Below are positions 1-12,147 of a DNA stretch of 64,000 nt, one piece after another. Origin of the DNA: Fomitopsis serialis (taxonomy: Eukaryota; Basidiomycota; Agaricomycetes; Polyporales; Fomitopsidaceae). The first letter of the stretch is position 1; each line of letters opens with the position of its first letter. The stretch is from NCBI RefSeq assembly GCF_022376445.1, contig NW_025954983.1, positions 124,001 to 188,000 on the forward strand, written 5' to 3'. Under the pieces are notes generated by a model. That model ran no database searches, was not told the origin of the DNA, and was given only the letters and a program-made list of their open reading frames with translations. The position numbers and the translations under genes were made by a program.

Positions 1-2197
1 GAGACAGACGCTCGCCCTCCAAGGGCTCGATAAGGCACTCGTCGAGGCCGAGCTCGTCGACCCTGCGAAATTGCACGCGTTCCCTACTGCGTCTGACGAC
101 GACGGAGGAACAGGTTTGAATGAGAAAATGCGGAAGAGACTGAAGGAACTAGGCGTGACGGAGTTGTTTGCTGGTCCGTGCAGCGCCTTCATTGCATATC
201 ATGGTCGAGGGTACCTGACTCGTGATGAACAGTTCAGACGGCAGTCGTCCCGTTTCTGCTCACCCCCGACTCTGTCAAGGCACTCTACTTGCCGTATGAC
301 CCGCCGAGAGACGTCTGCGTCTCCGCGCCGACAGGTAGCGGAAAGACGTTGGCGTATGTCCTGCCCATCGTCGAGGTAGGGTCATGACCGCTCACTCTGT
401 GGCAGCACGAAAATGGCTGATCAAGTGCGTTACGCTAGATCCTCTCAGTACGTGTTGTTACTCGCTTGCGGGCGCTTATCGTGCTCCCCACGCGCGATCT
501 CGTTACACAAGTGCGCGAAACATTTGAGGCAGTGGCAAAAGGGCGAGGACTCAAGGTAGGACTTTTACCCAGTCGAAGTAGCGTTGCATGGAGCTTAGTT
601 GTGCGAACAGATTGCGACGGCAACTGGCCAGCACTCCTTCGCCCATGAGCAGGCTCAACTCATTGCTGACAGGTCCCCGGAGTGCGTACAAAGTCATCTC
701 CGTGTCTCTGTCACTCTGTCACTGATCCACGAGAATGACAGCATGCAAGGCGGCTCTAGCAAGGTCGATGTGCTCATCTGCACGCCCGGCCGCCTCATGG
801 ACCATCTGAATGGCACGCCGAACTTTTCCCTGCAACACCTCCGGTTCCTCGTATGTTCCGTCTAATCTTACTTTCCTTCATTCGCTAATGGTACACGATC
901 TGATAGGTAATAGACGAGGCCGACCGCCTCCTCGCTCAATCCTTCCAAGACTGGCTCGCCCAAGTCCTCTCTGCCACCCGTCCACCACCCGTCCCCGAAG
1001 GTCCCACCTCTCTGTCTCCCAACCCCTCTTCCACACTCGACATCCCCCGCGCAGACGCCCTCTCCCCCGCGTCCCTGCACCTCCTCCACGGCATGCCGCA
1101 CGTGCGCACCGACGTCGATGAGAAGCGGGAGTCGTCCTGCCAGAAGCTGCTCTTCTCGGCGACGCTCACGCGCGACCCGGCGAAGATCGCGGCGCTGAAC
1201 TTGCGGGAGCCGAAGTACTTCGTCGTGCAAGGCCAGGGCAAGGGCGGAGAGAAGGGCGGAGAGGGCGTGCTGGATTTCGTGATGGAGAGGTACAGCATGC
1301 CCGCGACGCTCTCGGTGCGTATGTCCCATTTCTCGTGTCTCCGAGTCTGCATCTACGGAATGTGGCTGACGTGGCATTGAACGCGCTCAGGAACACATGC
1401 TTGTCTGCTCGTCTGCGGAGAAGCCGCTCATGCTCTTCCACCTCGTGCACGCGCACGACGTCGTCAACGCGCTCGTGTTCACCAAGTCCGCGGAGTCGAC
1501 GACACGGCTCGTCAGGCTGTTCGGGTTCTTCGAGGCCGCGCTCCGCGCGGAGCAGGCCGTCGTCGCGTGCGCGTACTCAAGCGACCTCAGCCCGGGCGAG
1601 CGCAAGACGATCCTGGAGCGGTTCAGGAATAGGGAGATCCACATGTGCGTTCCACAGCCCTTTCAAGTTGTCTGACCAAGGCGGGGCTGATGTTCTCGGG
1701 TCGCCGGGTGTGTAGATTGGTGTGCTCTGATCTGATCTCGCGCGGGATCGACATCAGCCACGTCTCGCACGTCGTGAGCTACGATGCCCCGGTCGACATG
1801 CGCAAGTACGTGCACCGTGTCGGGCGGACGGCGCGGGCGGGCCGGGCTGGAGATGCATGGACGCTCGTCGAGGAGCAAGAGGTCAGTCGCCACTATTTTC
1901 CTTTGTGGCGTTCTGGGACCCGCGTCCCGTTGAGCTCATCAGACGAATGTACTGACGTTGATCGTGTTCAGGCGCGCTACTTCAAGACAATGTTGAAGGG
2001 CGTAGACCACCTGGAGAAGGTGAAGCGCATGCGGGTCGCGGAGAAGGACGTGGATGGGTTGAAGCCCGCATACGAGGTACGCCGGCTCGCGTTCATCTTC
2101 CCCCCCAGCTTCAGCGCGCCGTGCTGAACGTGGCTGTTTTGTCTTGCAGAAGGCGCTTGTGCAACTAAAAGAAGCGTATGCACGGGGAGCCGGCTGA
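1..2197 (+). CDS. DBP6: DEAD-box ATP-dependent RNA helicase, DBP6/DDX51 type (5' end outside window)
   Basis: The helicase unwinds RNA during early 60S ribosomal subunit assembly in the nucleolus (family knowledge for Dbp6/DDX51). The open frame enters at base 2, so the start codon is upstream. Spliced exons show all core motifs in order: Walker A APTGSGKT near 335-358, PTRDL near 487, TPGRL near 782, DEAD within [16 protein letters not shown] near 911, SAT near 1156, and [10 protein letters not shown] near 1817. The stretch [16 protein letters not shown] is what points to the Dbp6/DDX51 branch. Short introns interrupt it; the first runs 174-232 and restores a GTT codon across the junction. 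The frame closes with KEAYARGAG and a TGA at 2195-2197. No frame break was noticed in the helicase core. Other DEAD-box subfamilies are possible but less likely. Confidence 0.9.
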
Positions 2198-3021
2198 TTG
2201 GCAGACTCTGCGAACGTCACTTCTTATGGGATCCTGTAATCCCGCAGTGACGCAGGGAGCCTGCAGCCGTCTCCGGTGCCACGTAAGTTCATTGTACGTG
2301 GCGTGCATTCGTCTGCCGTCTCACGGAGGTCTGCCATTCATGGAAGGTCCGGGGCACTTTGCTAGTTTCGGAGTCCTGTACTTGGGTTGAAGTATAGCGG
2401 TTGAACTCTGGATCATGTCCTCGGTGGCGTTTGGCGTACTTGTGCGAGTCAGGTTCCAGTCAATCAACCGATAGCCTCTGGCACGGTGGACAACATCCGC
2501 AGGCAATTAATTGCCGTCGAGGTACAATCTCATGCCGTTCAAGGCCGGAGGCTGCGGCGTGTGTAAGTATTTCACTTATCTGCGGCTCGTGTCTAGACTC
2601 CGATGTGAATCGGTGTCACCACGGGGGCCGACAGTCGGGTTAGGCGCACCGGGGTGTGTGCGTACTCTGGTTTGTGATGTAGCCGTGGTGGTGCGGCTGC
2701 TGACGGTCGGCTGACAGAGGCGGATGGGTGCATGTATGTGCAGGCCAGGCGGTTCGTGGTGGCGGCGGCGGGGTGGCGGCGAGATTCGATCGAGGGGATC
2801 GATCGAGGGCGGGGCATGTCACTCCGGGCGATTTTGTCAGCAGGCCGCGCTGCCGCCGGAGGAGCCCCCTGAGGCGCCGCGCGGAACGTAATCGTCCACC
2901 AACCTGCGCTCCTCCCAATATCGTATATCGCCAGTCATGCACGCAACCTGCACGCCGTCCTCCCTGACTCTCGTTCTGGCTCGCCCGTCCTGCAGCGCAC
3001 GCGCGAATACGCCTAGCCGTC
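2198..3021. other. Intergenic: helicase 3' region and ABC transporter promoter
   Basis: No convincing gene is seen in these 824 bases. Short open frames on both strands lack conserved residues and splice context. Near 2785-2812 there is a small GATCGA-rich repeat. The last 150 bases presumably hold the promoter and 5' UTR of the ABC transporter, but no clear TATA box was found. Confidence 0.5.
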
Positions 3022-6000
3022 ATGGCCTCCCAGAAACGATTCAACAGGTAAGCGATCCACGTCGTGTTCAGTAGTGCTGTCTTCAACGTTATTTGCAGGT
3101 TTTTGCATGTGCCAGGCGTGCCAATCGACCCGCCACCGCCAAAAGCCTCGCTAGACGACGCCGACCTCATCCCGGAGGCAACGGCCAACTTCGTTGACAT
3201 TCTCACCTTCGGCTGGGTTACTGGCCTCCTCGGACTTGGTTACGCAAGACCCCTCGAGGACACGGATCTCTACAAACTCCAAGACCACCGGTCTTCTCAA
3301 GTGATCGCCGACAAGATCCTTGCTTCGTTCGATCGCCGCCAAGAGGCCGCAGATGCGTACAACACCCGCCTCGCCGCAGGGGAGATCAAGCCTGGCTGGC
3401 GGTCCCTCTGGTGGACGCTCAGAGGCAACCGGCCAGAGAGAGAAAAAAGGTGGAGACAGAAGGACGGACGGCAACGGGCGAGTCTTGCCTTTGCATTGAA
3501 CGACAGCATTGCGTGGTGGTACTGGTCCGGAGGGCTCCTGAAGCTCTCTGCAGATATAACATCTACGTTAAGTCCGTTGGTGGTCAAGGTGCGTCATATT
3601 TCCTGAACGTCCCTCGGACTTTCCTTCTGTTCATATCACGCAGCCTTGTCAATGGTTATGTCGCGTGCCAGTGGGTGGAACACGAGACATCGATTTATAC
3701 CTATCTGGGTGATGTTCCGCGCGCAATGCATGGCGAGCTTCGAGCACGTCCGCAGCTCTATGGCACGGGTTTGAACAGCGTACGGTGGCGCTCAGAGCGT
3801 GCTTCTCGATTTTGAATGATCGAGAGAGAGAGGTGAAACATAGCTGGTCCATGTTAGAGTGGTACCTTCCCGATTGGTTGTGGTAACATCGCGTCATCCG
3901 TGATATCGTCGGTGCTTCGTGCTGTGCGCCGACTGCCAAGCAATTGAACCACTAGGCTGATCACGCACGCCTTCGCCAGTCTTGTCTGTCCCATTTGACA
4001 AGTACCACTCCAGGTTAGCTATCACTCTGGACAGAGGCCGTCATGGGATGCAACCCGTGTATCGCAATAATCAGTTCAATCTAGTTCATAGCTTAGTGTG
4101 ATCGCTACCAGTCTGGCATCTTTCACGAGAGTTGGACATGCCAGACTTGTGGTTGATATTGCTCCCGTATCGCCTGAACATCGCAAGTAGCATGCTAACG
4201 TCAAGTCATAGGCATTGATCAGCTTTGGTACAACTTCCTACTAGTGAGTACCTCACCTCTGTCATTTCGACCTTGGCTAATATAGCATCAGTGCACACCA
4301 AGCAGGCGCCTACGACGAGATTCCCCCAATCGGCCGAGGCGTCGGTCTCGCCATCGGCCTGCTCCTCATGCAAGTCCTGACCTCGCTCTGCACGCACCAC
4401 TTCTTCTATCGCGCGACGAGCACGGGCGTGCTCCTCCGGGGCGGGCTCATCACCGCGATCTACTCGCGCTCGCTGCGCCTGACGACGCGCGCGCGCACGG
4501 TGCTCACGAACGGCAAGCTCGTGAACCACATCTCGACGGACGTCTCGCGCATCGACTTCTGCTGCGGGTTCATGCAGATGGGCCTGACCGCGCCCGTGCA
4601 GATGGCCATCTGCCTCGTCATCCTCATCATCAACCTCGGGCCCAGCGCGCTCGCGGGCTTCGCGTTCTTCGTGCTGTGCACGCCGCTCCAGACGCTCGCG
4701 ATGCGGCGCCTGATGCGCCTGCGCATGAAGAGCATGGGCTGGACGGACAAGCGGAGCAAGCTGCTGCAGGAGCTCCTGGGCGGGATGAAGATCATCAAGT
4801 ATTTCAGCTGGGAGGTGCCGTACCTCCGCAAGGTCGAGGAGCTCCGGGGCAAGGAGATGGGCTACATCAGGAACTTGCTGCTGATCAGGAGCGCGAACAA
4901 CGCGATCGCGATCAGCTTGCCGACGCTGGCGAGCGTGCTGAGCTTCATCGTGTATAGCCTGGCGGGCCATTCGCTGAACGCGGCGGATATATTCTCGAGC
5001 CTGACGCTGTTCAACTTGCTGCGCATGCCGCTCATGTTCTTGCGTCAGTCACGGCTGTTCCTTCTTTCCCTGTCATGTTGCTAACCGCATGTTGTGTTGC
5101 AGCTTTGGCCATCAGCTCGACCGCCGACGCCCAGAACGCCATCGAACGTCTGTACGGCGTCTTCGAGGCGGAGATAGTCCAAGACACGCAACTCCAGGAC
5201 CCTACACTCCCCGTGGCAGTCGACGTCGTCGACGCGTCCTTACCTGGGAAGAGCCGTCTCCGGAGCCCGAGACGTCCAAGAAGCCAAGTCCAATGCCTTC
5301 AGCGGCCTGAAGAACAAGAAGCGCAAGAAGGGTCTGCCCTCGCCCTCGTCACCCACCTCCGGCGCGCAGACACCCAAGGTCGTCGACCGCATCTTCAGCA
5401 TGTCGGATATCACGCTGTCGATCCCGCGCGGCCAGCTCTGTGCGATCGTGGGGCCCGTCGGCTCGGGGAAGACGTCGCTCCTCCAGGCCATCATCGGGGA
5501 GATGCGCCGGACGAGCGGGCGCGTGGCGTTCAATGGCAGCATCGCGTATTGCCCGCAGAGCGCGTGGATCCAGAACGCAACCGTGCGCGAGAACATCTGC
5601 TTCGGGCGCGCGTTCGACGAGGCGCGTACTGGGGGGCGGTGCATGCCGCGTGCCTCGACGCGGACCTGGCGCTCCTCCCCGCGGGGGACATGACCGAGGT
5701 CGGCGAGCGGGGGATCAGCCTGAGCGGCGGGCAGAAGCAGCGGCTGAACATCTGCCGCGCGATCTACGTCGGCGCGGAGATCCAGATCTTCGACGACCCG
5801 CTCAGCGCGCTCGACGCGCACGTCGGGCGGAGCGTGTTCCAGAACGTGCTCCTGGACGCGCCCGCGGGGACGACGCGCATCCTCGTCACGCACGCGCTGC
5901 ACTTCCTCCCGCAGGTGGACTACATCTGCACCGTCGTCGACGGGCGCCTTGCCGAGCGCGGGACGTACGCGGAGCTCCTTGAGAGCGGCGGGGAGTTCTC

Positions 6001-8851
6001 GCGGTTCGTGCGCGAGTTCGGCGCGAAGGAGAAGAGGGAGGAGGAGGAAGAGGATGTGGTCGAAGAGGTGGTGGCGGAGAAGAAGGACAAGGGCGAAAGC
6101 AGGTGGCCGCGGTGGGGAAGGCGACGATGATGCAGGCGGAGGAGCGGAACACGGGAGCGTGAACGGCGCGGTTTATCGACAGTACATGCATGCCGGACGG
6201 GGAGAGATCCTGGTTCCGCTCCTCATCCTGTCGGTCGCCCTGCTGCAAGGCACTCAGGTTATGAGCTCGTATTGGTGAGCTGGGTTGCCATATGCGACGG
6301 GTGTAGGAGGGACTGACTGGATCGTCTTTCAGGCTGGTCTACTGGGAAGAGAAGTACGTATCATCTGCATTGTCGTGATATAAGAGTGTGCTGACAGAGG
6401 TCTCAGCAAATGGCCGTATGGATCGGGCTTTTACGTGAGTACTGCTGTGCTTTCCCGACCTTCAGTGTCTTATCATGCTGCGTACAGATGGGCATATACG
6501 CGGGCCTCGGCGTTGGTCAAGCAATATCCTTCTTCTTCGTAGGCTTATGTTTCGCCTTGTTGACGTATATTGCGTCAAAGAAGCTGCATAATGTGCGTGT
6601 CAAACGGGGCATAGATTTCGCTGACGAATGGATGCTGATAAGCTTGATATGTCAGGACGCACTAACCAGGGTTATGTACGCGCCCATGTCATTCTTCGAG
6701 ACTACGGTGAGCAACTGTGGACACATGAAATCAGCGCGCTGGACTGAAGGTGATCCAGCCTCTGGGTCGGATCATGAACCGGTTCGCAAAGGTGCGTATG
6801 CCCCAGCGTCTCGGTATTAGCTACGAGTTCGTTGCCGCAGAATCGACACCGTTGATAACTTGCTCAGCGACTCTATGCGGATGCTTGTCTCGACACTGGC
6901 AACCATCGTCGGCGCCATCATTCTAATCGGCATAGTTATCCCGTGGTTCCTCATTGCCGTCGGCGCGGTCCTCATCTGCTACGTCTGGGCGGCGTTTTTC
7001 TACCGCGCGAGCGCCCGCGAGTTGAAGGTTTGTACATCAGCCTTTCCTGAATACAATTTTATTGAGTAGCCCTGACCTGGACAGCGACTGGATGCCATCC
7101 TTCGCTCGTCGCTCTACAGCCACTTCTCGGAGTCGCTCTCTGGTCTGGCCACGATCCGCGCGTACGGCGAGACGTCGCGGTTCTTGGCGGACAACAGGAA
7201 GCGCGTCGACATCGAGAATCGGTACGTACCCTCTGTATGTCCTCTCCAGTTACTGCCTCTCTCAACTAGCCAATTGTAGTGCCTATTGGTTGACGGTCAC
7301 GAACCAGCGATGGCTCGGTATCCGGCTCGACATGATGGGCATCATCCTCACCTTCGTAGTGGCGATCCTGTCCGTCGCCTCGCGCTACACCATCTCGCCC
7401 TCGCAGATGGGTGTTGTGTTGAGCTACATCATCAGCGTCCAGCAGGCGTTTGGGTGGCTGGTGAGACAGACGGCGGAAGTCGAGAACGACTTCAACAGCG
7501 TCGAGCGTATCGTGAGTGCATTTGCTGCCGTCCGCGCCGATGAGACCTAAGAATCCCTCCGAATCGTAGATTTACTACGCGAACGAGCTGGAACAGGAGT
7601 CTCCGCATAGCCTCCCAGACCGCACGCCGCCTGCGCCATGGCCCCCGTCGGTGCGATCGAGTTCAACGATATCGTGCTGAAGTACAGGCCCGAGCTCCCT
7701 GCGGTGATCAAGGGCCTGTCGATGTCCATCCGTCCAGGCGAGAAGGTCGGCATCGTGGGGCGTACGGGCGCAGGCAAGAGCTCGATCATGACGGCGCTGT
7801 ACCGTCTGGTCGAGCTGACCTCGGGCTCGATCGTCATCGACGGTGTCGACATTTCGACGCTGGGCTTGGGCGACTTGCGCCAGGGCCTCGCGATCATTCC
7901 TCAGGATCCTGTGAGTCGCGCTCTAACGAGCTTGGCGAATTTCAAAGTGCTCATTCTTATGCTCGCTTTAGCTCTCTGTAGTACTTATTGACATGTCGAT
8001 CTATGCGGCACTTACGTTACGGGCTTGACAGTTTCTGGTACACTGCGGAGTAATCTGGACCCGTTTGGATACCATGACGATGCGCGGTTGTGGGACGCGT
8101 TGAAGCGCGCGTACCTCGTGGAGGACCGCAAGCGGGCTCGATAGACGGAACTGAAGAGAGCGTGAACACTTCTAACCGGTTCTCGCTCGATAGCCCCATC
8201 GAAGACGAGGGTGGCAATCTCTCCATTGGCCAGGTGAGAGCTGCTTCGATGCGAAGGGTGGTAGCGAAATTGATTCCGATCTTTCGCAGCGGTCCCTCGT
8301 TTCGCTCGCCCGCGCGCTCGTGAAGGAGTCCAAGATCCTTATTCTGGACGAAGCCACGGGTAAGTGACACTCGCATGCTCGGCAGGGGAGAGTGCTCACG
8401 AATATGTCATTGTACCTTTCAGCATCCGTGGATTATGAAACGGATCGGAAGATTCAGGACACGATCGCAGTCGAGTTCCGGGACAGGACGATCCTGTGCA
8501 TAGCGCGTAAGTCCGGGCCCTCGTCTTCCGCGTTCCCGAGTGGCAGTTAATCAATATTGGGGCGTCGCCCACGTCATCCGTGCAGACCGGTTGCGGACGA
8601 TCATTGGCTACGACCGCATCTGCGTCATGGATGCCGGCGGCATCGCAGAGTTCGACACGCCTGCGAACCTTTACAGGATGTCTGACGGCATCTTCCGCGG
8701 AATGTGCGAGCGGTCGACGATCACGTTGGAGGACATTCTGTACGCGGCGAAGGCGCGGATGGTGGACGAGAAGCGGGTGTCTGTAGAGGCACCGATGAGC
8801 ACGCACAGCGACTACGACGAAAAGGCTGGCACTGAAGTTGACGAGGTTTGA
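3022..8851 (+). CDS. ABC transporter, ABCC/MRP subfamily (YOR1-like full transporter)
   Basis: An ATP-driven efflux pump of the plasma or vacuolar membrane, close to yeast Yor1 (oligomycin/organic-anion export) by family knowledge. The start MASQKRFNR is followed by a 50-nt intron and the YOR1-like N-terminal region. Order: membrane domain 1 (about 4292-5150), NBD1 with Walker [10 protein letters not shown] near 5452, signature LSGGQKQR near 5723 and Walker [13 protein letters not shown] near 5789; membrane domain 2 (6160-7530); NBD2 with Walker [10 protein letters not shown] near 7756, signature LSIGQ near 8217 and Walker [13 protein letters not shown] near 8338. NBD1 has Asp where a catalytic Glu would be, as is usual for ABCC site 1. 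One intron, 3589-4211, is 623 nt. The reading frame breaks near 5240, 5280, 5626, 6096, 6159, 7650 and 8134; one added base repairs each, so these look like sequence errors. The junctions near 6795-6841 and 7911-8031 are also imperfect. Confidence 0.92.
3589..4211 (+). other. Unusually long intron (623 nt) in the ABC transporter
   Basis: The donor follows GTC AAG at 3588 and the acceptor AG is at 4210-4211; joining gives ...VKALISFG, which matches the family frame exactly. The next intron (4244-4291, 48 nt) also splices cleanly. Other introns of this gene are mostly near 50 nt, so this one is about ten times longer. It encodes no recognisable protein. It holds a perfect 10-bp inverted repeat at 4110-4147. 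Confidence 0.8.
4110..4147. repeat. Perfect 10-bp inverted repeat (hairpin) inside the long intron
   Basis: AGTCTGGCAT at 4110-4119 is the exact reverse complement of ATGCCAGACT at 4138-4147, separated by 18 bases. It could fold into a stem-loop in the pre-mRNA. I saw no clear C/D or H/ACA snoRNA boxes at suitable spacing, so its role is unknown. Confidence 0.6.
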
Positions 8852-9463
8852 TAGCACGCGCGGGAAAACACAGGCCCAAAGTGGCTGTCATGCACGAATA
8901 CTAACGTCAAACAGTGATGAACATATAGACACTAGGCCGATGTATGTATGACGACTGATAGATATGTAGCAATATTGGCACCGGGGCGACTTCTTCTATT
9001 TCCGACGGTGCGTTGGCAGTGAGACGAGTTTGGCATGGTTTCTGATGCCCATCTGGAGCATACCGGCGATGGCAACGCGCAGGCCCGGTTCGCAGTCTGT
9101 TGCGCCCGAGGAGGCCTCTGGAGGCGGTCCTGGCCTCGGGAGCCCGGGAGCCCCGCGTACATACGCAGCCGGGCAGCGGCGGCAACTGCACGGCCCCTAT
9201 AAACCCGAACAACGACTGGCCGCCACGTCGCCCGATAAGGGAACGGCGAGCATGTGACCGCGATACGATGACGCGCGAGGGGCGCGCTTGCGCGCAGATC
9301 GGCCCTACGATTGGGCAGTCGCGCGCCGTCTCGGACGCTGTTGGCTGCCGCCATGATGGACCACTGCAGTGCCTGCCTCCCTGCTCGGGAACAGCGGCAA
9401 CCGCCTAGTATTTATATCTCCACCGTTCAACACCCCCCTATACGTCCTCCCCCTCTGCCCGCC
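8852..9463. other. Intergenic: promoter region of the carbonic anhydrase
   Basis: No gene is supported in these 612 bases. The sequence is GC-rich from about 9060 onward. A TATAAA-like site lies near 9197 and a TATTTATA element near 9408, the latter about 55 bases before the carbonic anhydrase ATG. Confidence 0.5.
9407..9416 (+). promoter_or_regulatory. Candidate TATA element of the carbonic anhydrase gene
   Basis: An AT-rich TATTTATAT element stands in GC-rich DNA about 50 bases upstream of the ATG at 9464. The position fits a core promoter, but this rests on sequence and spacing only. Confidence 0.4.
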
Positions 9464-10169
9464 ATGTCCCAAGACCCCGTCCTCGCGCGCATCCTCGCCA
9501 ACAACGCCCAGTGGGCCGCCGACGTCGAGCGGGCAGAGCCCGGGTTCTTCGCAGAGTGCGCGAAGGGGCAGGCCCCTAAGGTGCGAGGCCGGTGAGCGTG
9601 TCCCAACTAGACTTGACGGTGTCCCCCAGGTGCTCTGGATCGGGTGCGCCGACTCCCGCGTACCCGAGTCCGTCCTCACCGTGTCCAAGCCCGGAGACAT
9701 CTTCGTCCACCGCAACGTCGCAAAGTACGTGACAGCCCCCTCCCAGCGCGCCCGCTCTGACGCGCCCGACAGCCAATTCAGCCTGGAGGACGATAACGCG
9801 CTGGCCGTGCTCACCTACGCTGTGCACCACGTCGGAGTCTCGCACGTTGTTCTGGTTGGGCACACGCAGTGCGGAGGCGCCGCGGCCTGTTTTGCCGCTG
9901 CGAACGCATCCCCGCCGGCCGGGCCCCCTTCCACGCCCCTCGAGCGCTGGCTCGCGCCCCTCGTCGCGATCGCGAAGGAGAAGCGCTGCAGCGCAGTGGA
10001 CCTTGTTGAGTTGAATGTGCGCGCGAACGTCGCGAACATCATCGCCTCCGACGTCATGAAGAGCGCGTGGGCGAAGGGCAAGGACGTGCAAGTCCACGGC
10101 TGGGTCTACGAGATCGAGAAGGGCCGTCTGAAGGATCTCAGGATCACTGTCGGCAAGGAGGGCATCTGA
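9464..10169 (+). CDS. Beta-class carbonic anhydrase
   Basis: It catalyses reversible hydration of CO2 to bicarbonate with a zinc ion. After removal of introns 9581-9629 and 9725-9772 the frame is continuous and begins MSQDPVLARILANNAQW. The zinc-site motifs are visible: IGCADSRVP (first Cys and the Asp-Arg dyad, near 9636) and VGHTQCGG (His and second Cys, near 9856). The length, about 200 residues, is normal for fungal beta-CAs, and there is no obvious mitochondrial targeting or signal peptide, which suggests a cytosolic form. The sequence after the second motif carries a Pro/Ala-rich insert before the C-terminal helix region. The frame is intact to TGA at 10167-10169. Confidence 0.95.
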
Positions 10170-12147
10170 GCCGTTTGCTGCCTGCCACTGGCTCGCGCGT
10201 TGTTCGGTATATCCAAAGGACCCAGAGTGATAAACCTAGCATAATGATACCTTCAAGACTTCAACCGAGGAAGTTGTAATATATGTTAATGTCCGCGACA
10301 TCTTGCCTCGCCTGCGCACGACGTCGACGTCGAACGGCAAACGGGATCTCCTCCTTCCGAGTGGCGGCGACGGATCCTGTGGTACCCGGTCAGACGAAAT
10401 ATGAAATCTCACCGGTTTCGAGACTGTTTCGAGCTAAAATTATGTTGTGCACAGAACGCTTCGGAAGACCAGGGTGGAGCGGTAACATCAATGCCTTCGG
10501 CCGAGGCCCGGGACAACTGCGGTCTAGGAAAGCGCAGCGAGCTGGTCAGCATCTCCCAGTCTGTTATGACAACCATTCGCGAAAACTCACGGAACGCAAC
10601 GATGCCAACGGGATATGACGGGGAGAGACATGATGATGGCATGGCCTTGACGGTAACCCTGGGACCCACCAAAGCCTATCGCACGACGCACACACGGGGC
10701 GCCTGAGGCGAGGCTGAGACGGGTAAGAACTGAAGTACTGAACAGATCGCACTCTGGCACAGGTTCTGGATAACAGCGGCTGGCGTGTCCAACAAGCCTG
10801 GTTCAGACAGAACTGTAACGTACTGACCCACCACCTTGAACGCTTCCTGAACAACTAGCGTCACGACCACGCCGCCGAGTCGCCCTGAAGCTTGAGCTGG
10901 ATCAGTGAAGCTGTCAGTGTCTCGCATGTCCACGAAAGGCCATTCAGCACGTAAGTCAACCCCTACCATGAGAGGCCGTAACTGGCTCTGAACGTCGAGG
11001 TAGGACACAGAAAGCTTGATCTTGAGCTAGAGCCTGAATGAGTCGACTCGTCAGACGACACGCAAGGTGGCGGCCGTTGCCGCTTCACCCGAGCGCGCCG
11101 GCGAGTACTGCGCGAGATGTCGTCCAGCGCATCTACGTACCCAGCGTATCCGGCCTGAGGTCAGAAGGAGAATGTTGTCCTCTTGGTGTCCGGGTGGAGG
11201 ATATCCTCGTAGTGTGCTCGCAAGTGGGCCCGTCGCTCTTGGGTTGCTCAACTCTAAAACGCGATCTGATCGCAATTGGGACCGCGGTCGGTCGACGCTT
11301 GGCGCACGCAAGCGAGACAGAGTCCGAGCTCGTCCGAGTTCGCCGGGCTACGCAGCAGGCTGCAGCCCAAACGTCGGCCCAGTAGCACATCAGTACCGGT
11401 GTTCCCAAAAGGAGTTCTTTCCCGATAGACTGTCGTGAGGCGGGCCTCATCGTCGGAGAGTGACCGCGCCGATGCCGGCGCAGGACCGTGTGGGACATGT
11501 TGCTCTAGGCTCGTCGCTAGCGCAGTCGGTGTTGGACGAGCTGTACTGCCTAATTGGGTAAGTGCGCCGTCGAATTCGTCCTCAAAGCGTCGTGCCGCAT
11601 TAGCTCGGCAGTGGCGGCGGAAGAGTACTATCCGGGTACTATTTCTGCTGTGAAAGGCCAGACCGTGAAAGCACCTCCATTTAAGACTACTGCAATGACC
11701 CTCAACGAGTCGGAGGCAACCTGGAGATCCAGCCTCAATATTCAATGCCCGGTAGCCTATATACTTACCGTCGCGCCACACGCTGTGGCTATTAGAAATT
11801 CACAACGGCGCGCGGCTGACGACATCTCTCGAGAGCGAGCTCCAGCCTCCAGCCTCCAGAGTTCAACGTTCAACTTCCAGTAATCTTGGACGTCATCATC
11901 GTTAGTGAGTTGCGATCACTCAATATTGTATCCTGCGAGCCATCGAGTCGTGAGTATACTTACCATCGCCACCTGCAACAAATAGAATGGATGGACAATG
12001 ATGCTTATTAGACATTGATACTTGGTACCTATACTTGCGTGAATGGATGCGCCGTGGGGTGAGTGCGTCTCGCATGCAGCTGTTGTTCGCTCAACTGACT
12101 GAACATTCCGGATGCTGCAGCACGAGACATGTCCTGTATATCGCAGT
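10170..12147. other. Gene-poor stretch without a recognised gene
   Basis: About 2 kb with no family I recognise. Two minus-strand open frames are long enough to note. One at 10676-11008 (110 codons) has a plausible protein-like composition, containing LRPLMVGVDLRAEWPF and VVVTLVVQEAFKVV; one at 11254-11781 (175 codons) is Arg/Ser-rich and unconvincing. Neither shows a known motif or a clear splice partner. This could be a decayed gene, a lineage-specific gene split by sequence errors, or plain intergenic DNA. Confidence 0.35.

Noticed and set aside
4206..4970. A 254-codon minus-strand open frame opposite the ABC transporter
   Set aside because: It is a His/Arg/Ala-rich shadow of the membrane-domain exon.
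3022..8851. Calling the ABC transporter a pseudogene because of its internal stops
   Set aside because: All breaks are single missing bases, every catalytic motif is kept, and the same pattern affects essential genes nearby.
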